Shown here piece after piece: positions 9,276-17,622 of a DNA stretch of 64,000 bases. Source of the DNA: Bradyrhizobium sp. CCGE-LA001 (GTDB lineage: Bacteria > Pseudomonadota > Alphaproteobacteria > Rhizobiales > Xanthobacteraceae); NCBI RefSeq assembly GCF_000296215.2, contig NZ_CP013949.1, forward strand, positions 1,853,501 to 1,917,500. Direction: 5' to 3'. Both the position numbers and the translations under genes were made by a program. Within the stretch, counting starts at the first letter, position 1, and each line of letters starts with the position of its first letter. The notes below the pieces were generated by a model. It was not told the origin of the DNA and did not search any database. It saw only the letters and a list, made by a program, of their open reading frames with translations.

Positions 9276-10322
9276 ATGATGAGCGCGAACTACATCTCGA
9301 CCCTGATGCTGTCTTCGGCCTTGAGGTCCTCGATCACGAACAATCAGGCCGCGCTGAGCAAGGCCACGAAGGAGGCGACCACCGGCCGTTTCGCCGATGT
9401 CGGCCTCGAGCTCGGCACGGGGACGGGCCGCGACGTCAGCCTGCGCGCCGAGTTCAACTTCGCCGACCAGCTCGTCGACACCAACGAGCTCGTCGCCGGC
9501 CGCCTCGACGTGACCCAGAACCGGATCACGCAACTCGGCAAGACGGCATCGGACTTCCTCAAGAACCTGATCGCAGCGCGTGACGCCGACAGCGGTGCGC
9601 GGATCATCCTGCCGAGCGCATCCGCCAATCTCCAGGATCTCGTCGGCGCGCTCAACGTTTCCTACAACGGCTCGTACCTGTTCGGCGGCATCAATACGCA
9701 GACCCAGCCGATCACGAACTACGTCGCGGGCTCTGCCAGCAAGAACCAGCTCGATGCCGACTTCCTGGCGAGCTTCGGCTTTGCACAGTCGTCGGCCAGC
9801 GTGAGCACCATCACGCCTGCGCAGATGCAAAATTTCCTCGACAACACCCTTGATCCCGAGTTCGCGAGCCCGGCTTGGGACACCAACTGGTCCTCAGCCA
9901 CCGACCAGACCCTGTCGAGCCGCATCTCCACGACCGAGGTCGTCGACAGCTCGGTCAGCGCCAACCAGCCCGGCTTCCGCAAGCTGGCCGAGGCCTACAC
10001 CATGCTGACCGATCTCGGGAACACTGGCCTGAGCAAGGATACGTTCCAGGTCGTCGTCGACAAGGCCATCAGCCTCGTCAGCGGTGCGATCAACGACCTC
10101 GCCGTGCTCGGAGGCACGGTCGGCTCGATCCAGCAACGCGTCACCGGCGCCACCGAGAAGCTGAAGATCCAGAAGGACATCCTCAACGACCAGATCGTGA
10201 AGCTGGAGGCGGTCGATCCGACCGAGGCCTCGGTCCGGGTCAACACCTTGCAGACCCAGATCAAGACAGCGCTCGCGCTGACCTCGCAGCTCCAGCAGAT
10301 CAGTCTCATCAACTATCTCTGA
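9276..10322 (+). CDS. flgL: FlgL, hook-filament junction protein 2
   Basis: A 348-aa flagellin-like junction protein. N-terminal helices (SSALRSSITNNQAALSKATK) and C-terminal coiled-coil helices (residues about 260-348, with LKIQKDILNDQIVKLEAVD) pair as in flagellins. It starts at ATGATG right after flgK; either Met is possible. It caps the hook-filament junction between FlgK and the filament. Confidence 0.93.
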   Translation: MMSANYISTLMLSSALRSSITNNQAALSKATKEATTGRFADVGLELGTGTGRDVSLRAEFNFADQLVDTNELVAGRLDVTQNRITQLGKTASDFLKNLIAARDADSGARIILPSASANLQDLVGALNVSYNGSYLFGGINTQTQPITNYVAGSASKNQLDADFLASFGFAQSSASVSTITPAQMQNFLDNTLDPEFASPAWDTNWSSATDQTLSSRISTTEVVDSSVSANQPGFRKLAEAYTMLTDLGNTGLSKDTFQVVVDKAISLVSGAINDLAVLGGTVGSIQQRVTGATEKLKIQKDILNDQIVKLEAVDPTEASVRVNTLQTQIKTALALTSQLQQISLINYL

Positions 10323-10372
10323 GAAAGCTCGATCTTGTCCTGTTGGTTGGCCTCCCGTGCAGAGTGGTTCAG

Positions 10373-10717
10373 ATGACGTTTGAAGCCTATGAAGCGGTTG
10401 TCGATGAGAGCGGCCATGAGGCGCGGGGCCGCGAGCGGCAGGCGCTCAGCCTCGGCATCGACCGGCTCGAACGGATCCAGCGAGGCGCATTCCACATCGA
10501 GGAGCAGGTCGAGAGCCTGCTCTATGTCCGGCGGCTGTGGACCATCTTCATCGAGGACCTCTCGCATCCCGAGAACGGACTCCCGGACCAGCTGCGGGCC
10601 GACATCATCTCGATCGGCCTTTGGGTGGTGAAGGAAGCCGACCGCCTTCGCGACGAGAAGTCGAACGACGTGATGCAGCTCATCGAAATCAACCGCCTGA
10701 TCCGAGACGCTCTTTGA
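10373..10717 (+). CDS. flaF: FlaF, flagellin biosynthesis regulator
   Basis: A 114-aa protein with the FlaF pattern: YEAVVDESGHEARGRERQAL near the N-terminus, LYVRRLWTIFIEDLSHPEN in the middle, and IGLWVVKEADRL towards the end. In alphaproteobacteria FlaF promotes flagellin synthesis or secretion and acts opposite to FlbT. The stop overlaps the flbT start (TGATG). The start ATG has a poor ribosome-binding site. It lies 50 bp after flgL. Confidence 0.92.
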   Translation: MTFEAYEAVVDESGHEARGRERQALSLGIDRLERIQRGAFHIEEQVESLLYVRRLWTIFIEDLSHPENGLPDQLRADIISIGLWVVKEADRLRDEKSNDVMQLIEINRLIRDAL

Positions 10718-11127
10718 TGAAGATCTCCTTGCGCGCCGGCGAACGGATCTACGTCAACGGTGCGGTGCTGCGCGTCGACCGCAAGGTCTCGGTCGAGCTC
10801 GTCAACGACGTGATGTTCCTGCTCGAAGGGCAGGTCATGCAGGCATCCGACGCCACCACGGCGATGCGGCAGCTCTATTTCATCGTCCAGCTGATGCTGA
10901 TGAACCCGACCGACGTCCGGGACGCGTCAGTGCTCTACGCGCAGCACCACGCCGCTCTGCTCGCCGTGTGCGAGAACCGCGAGATGCTCGACGGGCTCGC
11001 CGCGGTCGACGAACTGGTCGGGACGACGCGCTATTTCGAGGCGCTCAAGCGCATCCGGGCGCTGTTCCCGGTGGAGCAGGCCATCCTGGCCGGCGCCGCG
11101 ACCCATTCCCCATTCCAGGCTGCCTGA
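10717..11127 (+). CDS. flbT: FlbT, post-transcriptional flagellin repressor
   Basis: A 136-aa FlbT. The opening MKISLRAGERIYVNGAVLRV, the DVMFLLEGQVMQ block and LYFIVQLMLMNP are characteristic. In Caulobacter FlbT binds the flagellin mRNA 5' UTR and lowers its translation and stability until the hook is complete. Translation is probably coupled to flaF, since the two share one base (TGATG). Confidence 0.94.
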   Translation: MKISLRAGERIYVNGAVLRVDRKVSVELVNDVMFLLEGQVMQASDATTAMRQLYFIVQLMLMNPTDVRDASVLYAQHHAALLAVCENREMLDGLAAVDELVGTTRYFEALKRIRALFPVEQAILAGAATHSPFQAA

Positions 11128-11142
11128 CAGCGGAGAGGCCAG

Positions 11143-11556
11143 ATGAACGTCACCAGCGCGACCGACACGACCAGCAAGTCGTCCAACTCGACCACGACCA
11201 CGTCGAGCAACAGCGTCGACTACAACACGTTTCTTCAGCTGCTCGTTGCCGAAATGAAGTACCAGGATCCGACCAATCCGATGGACACCGCGCAATATAT
11301 GAGCCAGTTCGCGCAGCTCTCGACGGTCGAGCAGGCCATGCAGACCAATTCGAAGCTGGATGCGCTGCTGTCCTCGCAGTCGCTGTCACAGGCCAACGGC
11401 TTGATCGGAAAAACCGTCAGCTTCACCGATGCGACCGGCGCCAGCTTCACCGGCAAGGTCGTTTCGGTCTCCATCAACAGCGACGGCTCCATCGCGACCC
11501 TCGAGAACGGTACCAAGGTCGCGGTCGGCCCCGGGCTCACGATCAGCCAGTCATGA
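11143..11556 (+). CDS. flgD: FlgD, hook-capping scaffold protein
   Basis: A 137-aa FlgD. The N-terminal export/cap motif FLQLLVAEMKYQDPTNPMD, followed by YMSQFAQLSTVEQ, is diagnostic. At 137 aa it is shorter than the enteric protein (about 230 aa) but ordinary for Rhizobiales, which lack much of the C-terminal Fn3/tudor region. It guides assembly of FlgE and is then lost. GGAGAGG precedes the ATG, and the stop overlaps fliQ by ATGA. Confidence 0.93.
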   Translation: MNVTSATDTTSKSSNSTTTTSSNSVDYNTFLQLLVAEMKYQDPTNPMDTAQYMSQFAQLSTVEQAMQTNSKLDALLSSQSLSQANGLIGKTVSFTDATGASFTGKVVSVSINSDGSIATLENGTKVAVGPGLTISQS

Positions 11557-11819
11557 ACGAGCGGGACGCCCTCGACATCGTCCAGGCGGCGATCTGGACC
11601 ATCATCGTCGCCTCCGGGCCCGCGGTCGGCGCCGCGATGCTGGTCGGCACCGTGATCGCGCTGATCCAGGCCCTGACCCAGATCCAGGAGGTGACGCTGA
11701 CCTTCGTCCCGAAGATCATCGTCATTCTCCTCGTCGTCGCCGTCTCCGGCTCCTTCATCGGGGCGCATCTGTCCACCTTCACCGAGATGGTCTATTCGCG
11801 CATCGAGCACGGCTTCTGA
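11553..11819 (+). CDS. fliQ: FliQ, flagellar export gate protein
   Basis: An 88-aa protein with two membrane spans (about residues 13-38 and 52-72), the usual size. The motif QIQEVTLTFVPK between the two spans is the FliQ signature. It is part of the FliPQR export gate inside the MS ring. The ATG at 11553 overlaps the flgD stop. Confidence 0.95.
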   Translation: MNERDALDIVQAAIWTIIVASGPAVGAAMLVGTVIALIQALTQIQEVTLTFVPKIIVILLVVAVSGSFIGAHLSTFTEMVYSRIEHGF

Positions 11820-11823
11820 TCGC

Positions 11824-11872
11824 TAAAGCATGATCCGGAAAAGTGCGAAGCGGTTTTCCGGAAAGATCATGC
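11824..11872. repeat. Dispersed palindromic intergenic element between fliQ and flhA
   Basis: An imperfect inverted repeat. The left arm GCATGATCCGGAAAA (11828-11842) and a right arm TTTTCCGGAAAGATCATGC can fold on each other. Sequences of this kind (AAGCATGATCCGGAAAA...) are familiar as scattered palindromic elements in Bradyrhizobium and Rhodopseudomonas genomes; that family link is from memory and was not searched. It sits 5 bp after the fliQ stop and could attenuate transcription into flhA or stabilise the upstream mRNA. Confidence 0.7.
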
Positions 11873-11985
11873 GTAAACAACAACCAGAAGCGCGATCATT
11901 CCAAATCTGATCGCGCTTCGCGGGCCACCACCCTCGCGTAAGCTTTGCGCGGCAGATTGCGAGCCGGATCCTCTGCCGGTGACCC

Positions 11986-14067
11986 ATGGCCGATACGTTA
12001 GCTGCTAGCCTGCCCAGCCCGCGGCGCCTCGGGGCGGACGCCTTCTTCGCAGCCGGCATCGTGACCATGCTCACGATCCTGTTCCTGCCGATCCCGCCGA
12101 TCCTGATCGATCTCGGACTTGCCTTCTCCATCGCACTGTCGGCGCTGATCCTGATGGTCGCGCTGTGGATCCAGCGGCCGCTCGATTTCTCGGCCTTTCC
12201 GACCGTGCTGCTGATCGCGACGATCCTGCGCCTGGCGCTGAACGTCGCGACCACGCGCCTGATCTTGTCGCGCGGCGGGGAGGGCGAGCACGCCGCCGGC
12301 TACGTCGTGGCCGGCTTCTCCAAATTCGTCATGGGCGGGGACTTCGTCATCGGCCTGATCATCTTCGCGATCCTGGTCACGGTGAACTTCGTCGTGATCA
12401 CCAAGGGCGCGACGCGTATCGCCGAGGTCGGCGCCCGCTTCACCCTGGACGCCATTCCCGGCAAGCAGATGGCGATCGACGCGGATCTGTCGGCCGGCTT
12501 GATCGACGACAAGGAAGCCCAGCGCCGGCGCCGCGAGCTCGAAGAGGAGAGCGCGTTCTTCGGCGCCATGGACGGCGCCTCGAAATTCGTCCGGGGCGAT
12601 GCCATCGCCGGCCTGCTCATCACCGCGATCAACATCTTCGGCGGCATCATCATCGGCGTCACCCATCACGGCCTGACGCTGTCGCGTGCGGCCGACGTCT
12701 ACACCAAGCTGTCCGTCGGCGACGGCCTGGTGTCGCAGATGCCGGCGCTGATCGTGTCGCTGTCGGCGGGCCTGCTGGTCTCCAAGGGCGGCACCAGAGG
12801 CTCGGCCGAGCAGGCGGTGCTGCGGCAGCTCGGCGGCTATCCGCGCGCGGTCTCGGCCGCCGCGCTGATGATGTTCGTGCTCGCCTTGATGCCGGGGCTG
12901 CCGATGGCGCCGTTCCTGCTGCTCGGCGGCGTCATGGCCTTCGTCGGCTACTCCTTGCCGAAGCGGCAGGCGGCGCTGAAGCAGAAGGAGGATGCGCGCA
13001 AGGCCGACGAGCGCGCCCAGGCCGACGCCAAGGAATCCGTCAAGGAGCAGCTCAGGACCGCGGAAATCGAGCTGGCGCTCGGCGGCCATCTGTCGGTCCA
13101 TCTGCTCGGTTCGCGCACGGAGCTTGCGCACCGCGTCGCCAAGATCCGCAAGAAGTTCGCCAAGCAGTACGGCTTCGTCATTCCCGAGATCAAGCTCAGC
13201 GACAACCTCTCGATCGACCCCAAGGGTTACCAGATCCGGATCCACGATACCCGAATTGCCCATGGCGAGCTCAGGCTCGGCGAGGTGCTGGTGCTGGTCG
13301 ACAAGGACGGCAAGCCCGACGTGCCCGGCGAGGAGGTGATCGAGCCCGCCTTCGGCATGAAGGCGCTGTGGGTGACGGAAGCCTTCACCGACGAGGTCAG
13401 GCGTCAGGGCTGCAAGCCGGTCGACAATCTGTCGGTGCTGCTCACGCATCTCAGCGAGGTGATCCGGGCCAACCTCGCCCAGCTGTTGTCCTACAAGGAC
13501 ATGCGCGCCCTGCTCGACCGGCTCGATCCCGAATACAAGCGCCTCGTCGAGGATCTCTGTCCGTCGCAGATCTCCTATTCGGGCCTGCTCGCGATCCTGA
13601 AGATCCTGCTGGCGGAGCGGGTCTCCATCCGCAATCTTCACCTCATCCTCGAGGCGATCGCCGAGATCGCGCCGCATGTGCGGCGCTCCGAGCAGGTCGC
13701 AGAGCACGTGCGCACCCGTCTTGCCCAGCAGATCTGCGGCGACCTCTCCGATAACGGCGTGCTGAACGTGGTCCGCCTCGGCAATCGCTGGGACCTCGCG
13801 TTCCACCAGAGCCTGAAGCGCGACGCCAAGGGCGACGTCGTCGAGTTCGATGCCGATCCGCGCCTGATCGAGCAGTTCGCGACCGAGGCCAGCGCCGCGA
13901 TCCGCAAGTTCACGGAGAATGGCACCAGCGTGGTCCTGGCGGTGACGCCGGAAGCGCGGCCCTATGTCCGGATGATCCTGGAGCGGGTGTTCCCGACCTT
14001 GCCCATCCTGTCGCACGTCGAAGTCGCGCGCAGCGCCGAGATCAGGGCGCTCGGAGCCGTGTCGTGA
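11986..14067 (+). CDS. flhA: FlhA, flagellar export apparatus protein
   Basis: A 693-aa export-gate protein. The N-terminal half (about residues 20-330) has about eight membrane spans and the highly conserved RLALNVATTRLIL and GDFVIGLIIFAILVTVNFVV blocks. A linker (330-370) leads to the cytoplasmic ring domain, with YKDMRALLDRL and PSQISYSGLLAILKILLAER. The cytoplasmic ring receives chaperone-substrate complexes. It follows a 166-bp gap holding a palindromic repeat and overlaps fliR by ATGA or GTGA at its stop. Confidence 0.97.
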   Translation: MADTLAASLPSPRRLGADAFFAAGIVTMLTILFLPIPPILIDLGLAFSIALSALILMVALWIQRPLDFSAFPTVLLIATILRLALNVATTRLILSRGGEGEHAAGYVVAGFSKFVMGGDFVIGLIIFAILVTVNFVVITKGATRIAEVGARFTLDAIPGKQMAIDADLSAGLIDDKEAQRRRRELEEESAFFGAMDGASKFVRGDAIAGLLITAINIFGGIIIGVTHHGLTLSRAADVYTKLSVGDGLVSQMPALIVSLSAGLLVSKGGTRGSAEQAVLRQLGGYPRAVSAAALMMFVLALMPGLPMAPFLLLGGVMAFVGYSLPKRQAALKQKEDARKADERAQADAKESVKEQLRTAEIELALGGHLSVHLLGSRTELAHRVAKIRKKFAKQYGFVIPEIKLSDNLSIDPKGYQIRIHDTRIAHGELRLGEVLVLVDKDGKPDVPGEEVIEPAFGMKALWVTEAFTDEVRRQGCKPVDNLSVLLTHLSEVIRANLAQLLSYKDMRALLDRLDPEYKRLVEDLCPSQISYSGLLAILKILLAERVSIRNLHLILEAIAEIAPHVRRSEQVAEHVRTRLAQQICGDLSDNGVLNVVRLGNRWDLAFHQSLKRDAKGDVVEFDADPRLIEQFATEASAAIRKFTENGTSVVLAVTPEARPYVRMILERVFPTLPILSHVEVARSAEIRALGAVS

Positions 14068-14816
14068 TCTCCGGCCTTACCGACAGCGTGCTGGTGACGT
14101 TCATCGTGTTCTGTCGCATCGGCGCCTGCCTGATGCTGGTGCCCGGCTATTCGAGCATCAATGTGCCGGCCCAGGTTCGCCTGTTCGTCGCGCTGGTCAC
14201 GACGTTCGCGCTGACGCCGATCCTGATCGCGATCCTCAAACCGCTTACCGACAACGCGGCGCCGCTGACGCTGGCGCTGCTAATCTGCTCCGAGCTCGTT
14301 GTCGGCAGCGTGATCGGGCTCGGCGGCCGCGTGTTCTTCCTCGCGCTCCAGACCATGGCGACCGTGATGGCGAGCGCGATAGGCTTGAGCAACATCCCGG
14401 GCACGCCGGTCGGCGACACCGACCCGGCGCCGGCCCTGGTGCCGCTGATCATGGCCGCCGTCACCACGCTGTTCTTCATGACCGACCAACACTGGCAGGT
14501 GCTGCGCGGGCTGATGAACTCCTACGACGTCTGGCATCCCGGCAACAGGATCGGCGACAGCATGGCGCTGGACCAGCTCGTCGGGCGCCTGTCGGAAGCT
14601 TTCGTGCTGACGCTGCGGATCACCAGCCCCTTCATCGTCTATTCCGTCATCGTCAACCTGGCGGTCGGCCTGATCAACAAGCTGACGCCCGCTATTCCGG
14701 TCTATTTCATCTCGGTGCCGTTCGTGCTGTTCGGCGGCTTCCTGCTGCTCTATCTCACCAGCGACGAGCTCCTGACGCAGTTCATGCTCGGCGTTTCCTC
14801 GTGGCTCGCGGAGTGA
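14064..14816 (+). CDS. fliR: FliR, flagellar export gate protein
   Basis: A 250-aa membrane protein with about six hydrophobic spans. Recognisable FliR features are FCRIGACLMLVPGYSSINVP near the N-terminus, LGGRVFFLALQTMATVMASA, and a C-terminal FGGFLLLYLTS segment. It forms the gate with FliP and FliQ. The start is a GTG (14064) overlapping the flhA stop, so translation is probably coupled. Confidence 0.94.
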   Translation: MISGLTDSVLVTFIVFCRIGACLMLVPGYSSINVPAQVRLFVALVTTFALTPILIAILKPLTDNAAPLTLALLICSELVVGSVIGLGGRVFFLALQTMATVMASAIGLSNIPGTPVGDTDPAPALVPLIMAAVTTLFFMTDQHWQVLRGLMNSYDVWHPGNRIGDSMALDQLVGRLSEAFVLTLRITSPFIVYSVIVNLAVGLINKLTPAIPVYFISVPFVLFGGFLLLYLTSDELLTQFMLGVSSWLAE

Positions 14817-14822
14817 CCGGTC

Positions 14823-15242
14823 ATGACGTCGCGCGCTGACAAGCTCGGCCGGATGGTTTCGCTGGTGAAGCTCCAGCTGCGGCTGTCCGAATGGCAGCTT
14901 GCGCATCTGCGGCAGCAGGAGCGCAACCTGGACGACCAGCAGGAATGGTTGGTCAGGGCGCTGAACGACGGCAAGCCTCCGGCGGGATCGTCGAGCGATT
15001 CGATCGCGCGGCGTCTCAACAGGGCGAGCGTCGGCGCCCGCGCCGTGAAAGAGCAGGCCTCGCGGCAGCTTGACCAGGTTCGCCGCGAAAGTCGCCGCGT
15101 GAAACAGCTCGAGGAGGTCGCAAAAGCGGCTCTCGCCGACAAGCTCCGTGACGCGGAGAAGCGATCGCTCGAGGAAATGACGGGCGTAAGCCCAGCCGTG
15201 CGCGAGTGGACGCCGCGGCCAGCCAGCCGGAACAAGACATGA
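14823..15242 (+). CDS. fliJ: FliJ-like coiled-coil flagellar protein
   Basis: A 139-aa, highly charged, almost entirely helical protein (KLGRMVSLVKLQLRLSEWQL, then repeated Arg/Glu/Gln heptads). The size and coiled-coil character fit FliJ, the stalk of the FliI ATPase, or a rhizobial equivalent. Primary sequence alone is not decisive. It lies 6 bp after fliR and overlaps the next gene by ATGA. Confidence 0.55.
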   Translation: MTSRADKLGRMVSLVKLQLRLSEWQLAHLRQQERNLDDQQEWLVRALNDGKPPAGSSSDSIARRLNRASVGARAVKEQASRQLDQVRRESRRVKQLEEVAKAALADKLRDAEKRSLEEMTGVSPAVREWTPRPASRNKT

Positions 15243-15718
15243 TCGTGACAGCGACACAAGACCTCGTCCTCGACGTCCTCGAAGCCGCCGACCCCGTGGC
15301 GCAGCGGGCGGCGACCGCCAAGCTCGACGCACTGAAATCAACGGATGCGGATTTCGCCGCCACGATGGAGGCGGAGGCCGGCAAGGCCAAGGCGGCTGCT
15401 ACCGAACAATCCGCAACGAAGTCGTCCGAGGCGGAGCCGGGCGCCGTCAACGGCGCGCCGGTGCAGGTGATCAAGGCGCCGGCCTCCGGCGAGGTGTACC
15501 GGAAATTCGAAGCCTACATTCTGCAGACCTTCGTCGAAGCGATGCTGCCGAAGGAGTCGGAGGAGGTCTTTGGCAAGGGCACGGCCGGCGGCCTCTGGAA
15601 GTCGATGCTGGCGGAACAGCTCGGCAGCCAGCTGGCCAAGGGCAAGGGCATCGGCATTGCCAGTCAGCTCGCCGCCGGGCAGCCGGCTGGACCGGACGTG
15701 ACGGGGAAAGCCGGGTGA
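15239..15718 (+). CDS. FlgJ-type rod-binding protein without muramidase domain
   Basis: A 159-aa protein. The N-terminal 85 residues are Ala/Glu-rich. The C-terminal segment FEAYILQTFVEAMLPKESEE, followed by GGLWKSMLAEQLGSQLAKGKGIGIA, matches the rod-binding domain of FlgJ. No glycosidase domain follows, and that activity may come from the lytic transglycosylase at 5863-6444. In rhizobia such proteins are sometimes labelled CheL or chemotactic signal-response protein. The ATG start overlaps the FliJ-like stop. Confidence 0.82.
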   Translation: MIVTATQDLVLDVLEAADPVAQRAATAKLDALKSTDADFAATMEAEAGKAKAAATEQSATKSSEAEPGAVNGAPVQVIKAPASGEVYRKFEAYILQTFVEAMLPKESEEVFGKGTAGGLWKSMLAEQLGSQLAKGKGIGIASQLAAGQPAGPDVTGKAG

Positions 15719-15757
15719 TCCGGCAATTGGTGACAAAAGTTGAAGGGTGAATTCGTG

Positions 15758-16267
15758 ATGCAGGCACAAGAAAGCGCGGCGACCCCGGTGATGGAGCAGC
15801 CAGCTGCGGACATCGAGGCGACGACGGAAGCGGAAGCAGGGGATGCGCTGTTGCCCGCGCTGCTGCCGAATCCCGGCGGCGAAGTGATCATCGATGCCAC
15901 CCACGCAGCGAAATCTGACGAGATGCGCGGCCTGCTGGCGGCGATCCGCCGGCTCGAAAGCATCGTCGAGGAGGAGACGGTCGCGCTTACGACCGGAAAG
16001 AAGGTCGATTTCGACGATTTTAGCGCCCGGAAGAGTCGGAGCATGCTCGAATTCGTCCGCCTGATGCGGGCACGGATCCACCTCGGCAGCGAGATCGAGA
16101 TCACCGAGGAGATCCAGCGGTTGCGCGAGAAGCTGGAACGGAATCGCTCCGTGCTCGAAATGCACTACGATGCGGTGCGCGAGGTCGCGACCATCATCGT
16201 CAAGGCGGTCAGGGATGCCGAGTCGGACGGCACCTATACCGGCCGCGCAACACAGGACGGAAAATGA
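15758..16267 (+). CDS. FlgN-like flagellar chaperone
   Basis: A 169-aa acidic, helical protein. After a 45-residue variable head the sequence is one long helical domain containing LAAIRRLESIVEEETVAL and KSRSMLEFVRLMRAR, a FlgN-like pattern. FlgN chaperones FlgK and FlgL before export. The ATG at 15758 is preferred because AAGGGTGA lies upstream; a TTG 18 bases earlier is also in frame. The stop overlaps the next gene by ATGA. Confidence 0.65.
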   Translation: MQAQESAATPVMEQPAADIEATTEAEAGDALLPALLPNPGGEVIIDATHAAKSDEMRGLLAAIRRLESIVEEETVALTTGKKVDFDDFSARKSRSMLEFVRLMRARIHLGSEIEITEEIQRLREKLERNRSVLEMHYDAVREVATIIVKAVRDAESDGTYTGRATQDGK

Positions 16268-16722
16268 TCAGACTGGTGCTGGCCGGGCTCTGGGTTTGCA
16301 TCCTGACGGCAGGCACGAGCTATGCCGTGGCCTATTGGAAGGAGAACGGCAGCCTGCTGCCGGCGAAGGACGAATATCTAGACGGGCTGCAATATCAGAA
16401 GACGCGGCCGCTGAGCGTGCCAATGGTCGAGAACGGCAACGTGCAAGGCTACATCGTCGCGCGCTTCGTCTACACCGTGGAGGCGCGGACCCTGCATCAG
16501 CTCAACGTTCCGCCGGAGCCGTTCGTCGTCGATGAGGCCTTCCGCAGGATCTACGCCGACGACCGGCTCGATTTCAGGAAGCTCGCGCGTTACGACCTCT
16601 CCATCCTCACGACGGCCATCAAGCAGCGCGTCAACGAGCGGATGCAGGCCGACGTGGTCCAGGACGTCCTGGTCGAGGACTTCAACTACGTCTCGAAGGA
16701 GGAATTCCAGCAGAAGCCATAG
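16264..16722 (+). CDS. FliL-like single-pass membrane protein, last gene of the flagellar operon
   Basis: A 152-aa protein with an N-terminal hydrophobic anchor (LVLAGLWVCILTAGTSYAVA) and a periplasmic domain. The C-terminal portion pairs a helix (LTTAIKQRVNERMQADVVQD) with a final strand VLVEDFNYVS. This resembles the end of FliL (helix, then DVLFTDF-like strand), which rings the stator. No confident family match can be claimed by eye; the call is an inference from topology, this tail and the location. It overlaps the FlgN-like gene by ATGA. Confidence 0.45.
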   Translation: MIRLVLAGLWVCILTAGTSYAVAYWKENGSLLPAKDEYLDGLQYQKTRPLSVPMVENGNVQGYIVARFVYTVEARTLHQLNVPPEPFVVDEAFRRIYADDRLDFRKLARYDLSILTTAIKQRVNERMQADVVQDVLVEDFNYVSKEEFQQKP

Positions 16723-16790
16723 GACCGCCCTGAAACGATGCTTCCGCTCGGGCGGGCCTGGATTCCGTGATCTCCGCTGCTGAATGTTCA

Positions 16791-16826
16791 AACGGCCTCT
16801 GCGAAGGGTGCTCCGCAGAGGCCGTT
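16791..16826. terminator. Hairpin terminator between convergent flagellar operon and lafR
   Basis: A perfect 13-bp stem: AACGGCCTCTGCG (16791-16803) pairs with 16814-16826 across a 10-base loop. GTCGATTTT follows on the plus strand, so the T-tract is short and delayed. It lies between the end of the plus-strand flagellar operon and the end of the minus-strand regulator gene and probably serves both. Confidence 0.75.
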
Positions 16827-16851
16827 GTCGATTTTGCAGCGCTGTGCCGCG

Positions 16852-17622
16852 TTAGTTGCCGGCCGGATACGCAGCCGGAACGGCGTGCGCCCTGTTCAGG
16901 AGGATTCCGACCTCGTCGAGCTCCTGCATCGGGACGTCGAAGGTCTCGCCGGCCGGAATGTTGAGACGATAGCCGACGTAGCGCCGGGCCACGATCGCGT
17001 CGAAGCCGAGGCGGTCGCGGAGTTTCTTGCGCAGCTTGCTGACGTGGCTCTCGATCACGCTCTCGTCGAAGGTCGATTCGAAGATGCCGTAGACTGCGTT
17101 GAAGATCTGCGTCTTGGTGATCCACTTGCCGTGGTTGCTCACCATATATTCGAGAATGCGCAGCTCGCGGCGGGGCAGGGTGAGGGCGTGGCCCGCGATC
17201 TCGGGGTCACGGCCGTTGAAAAAGACCTGGATCCTGCTCTCGCAGGGCTTTGGCAGCTCGCCCACCCGGCGACGCGCGATTGCGGCCGTCCGGGCCAGGA
17301 TCTCACGCAGGTGAATCGGCACGTGCACGACGTCATCCACGCCCGCTTCGAACAGCTCCAGCGTGTTCTTGAGCATCTTCTGGCCGCTCATGGCGATGAT
17401 GGGTGCCGAGGAGCGCTTGCGCATGGCCCGCGGCAGGCTTCCGCGGCCGTCGCAGTCCCCGAGCAGGAAGGCGTCCACCGCCGCGAGGTCCGATTCACTC
17501 GCAGATTGCAGCCAGTCCCAGAATTCTCCGGAAGAGAAGCCGATCGACGATACGCCTTCGCGAACGAGCCCTCCGACGTAGCTGTTCGCGACGCTCTCGC
17601 GATCATCAACGATAATATACAT
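16852..17622 (-). CDS. lafR: LafR/FtcR/Rem-type orphan flagellar response regulator
   Basis: A 256-aa OmpR-class regulator: receiver-like domain (about residues 1-115) and C-terminal winged helix (about 135-225, with ESHVSKLRKKL as recognition helix and RYVGYRLN as wing). Family members are master activators of flagellar genes (Brucella FtcR, Sinorhizobium Rem, Bradyrhizobium LafR) with no paired kinase nearby, and none is seen here. The Met at 17622 is chosen because MYIIVDD opens the receiver directly and a GGGGCGAAAG lies upstream; an 8-residue longer start exists. The receiver is atypical: the usual Lys-Pro near position 100 reads Val-Pro. Confidence 0.85.
   Translation of the reverse strand: MYIIVDDRESVANSYVGGLVREGVSSIGFSSGEFWDWLQSASESDLAAVDAFLLGDCDGRGSLPRAMRKRSSAPIIAMSGQKMLKNTLELFEAGVDDVVHVPIHLREILARTAAIARRRVGELPKPCESRIQVFFNGRDPEIAGHALTLPRRELRILEYMVSNHGKWITKTQIFNAVYGIFESTFDESVIESHVSKLRKKLRDRLGFDAIVARRYVGYRLNIPAGETFDVPMQELDEVGILLNRAHAVPAAYPAGN

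Noticed and set aside
11998..14016. A 672-codon minus-strand frame opposite flhA
   Set aside because: Composition is typical of shadow frames in high-GC DNA, and flhA on the plus strand is unmistakable.
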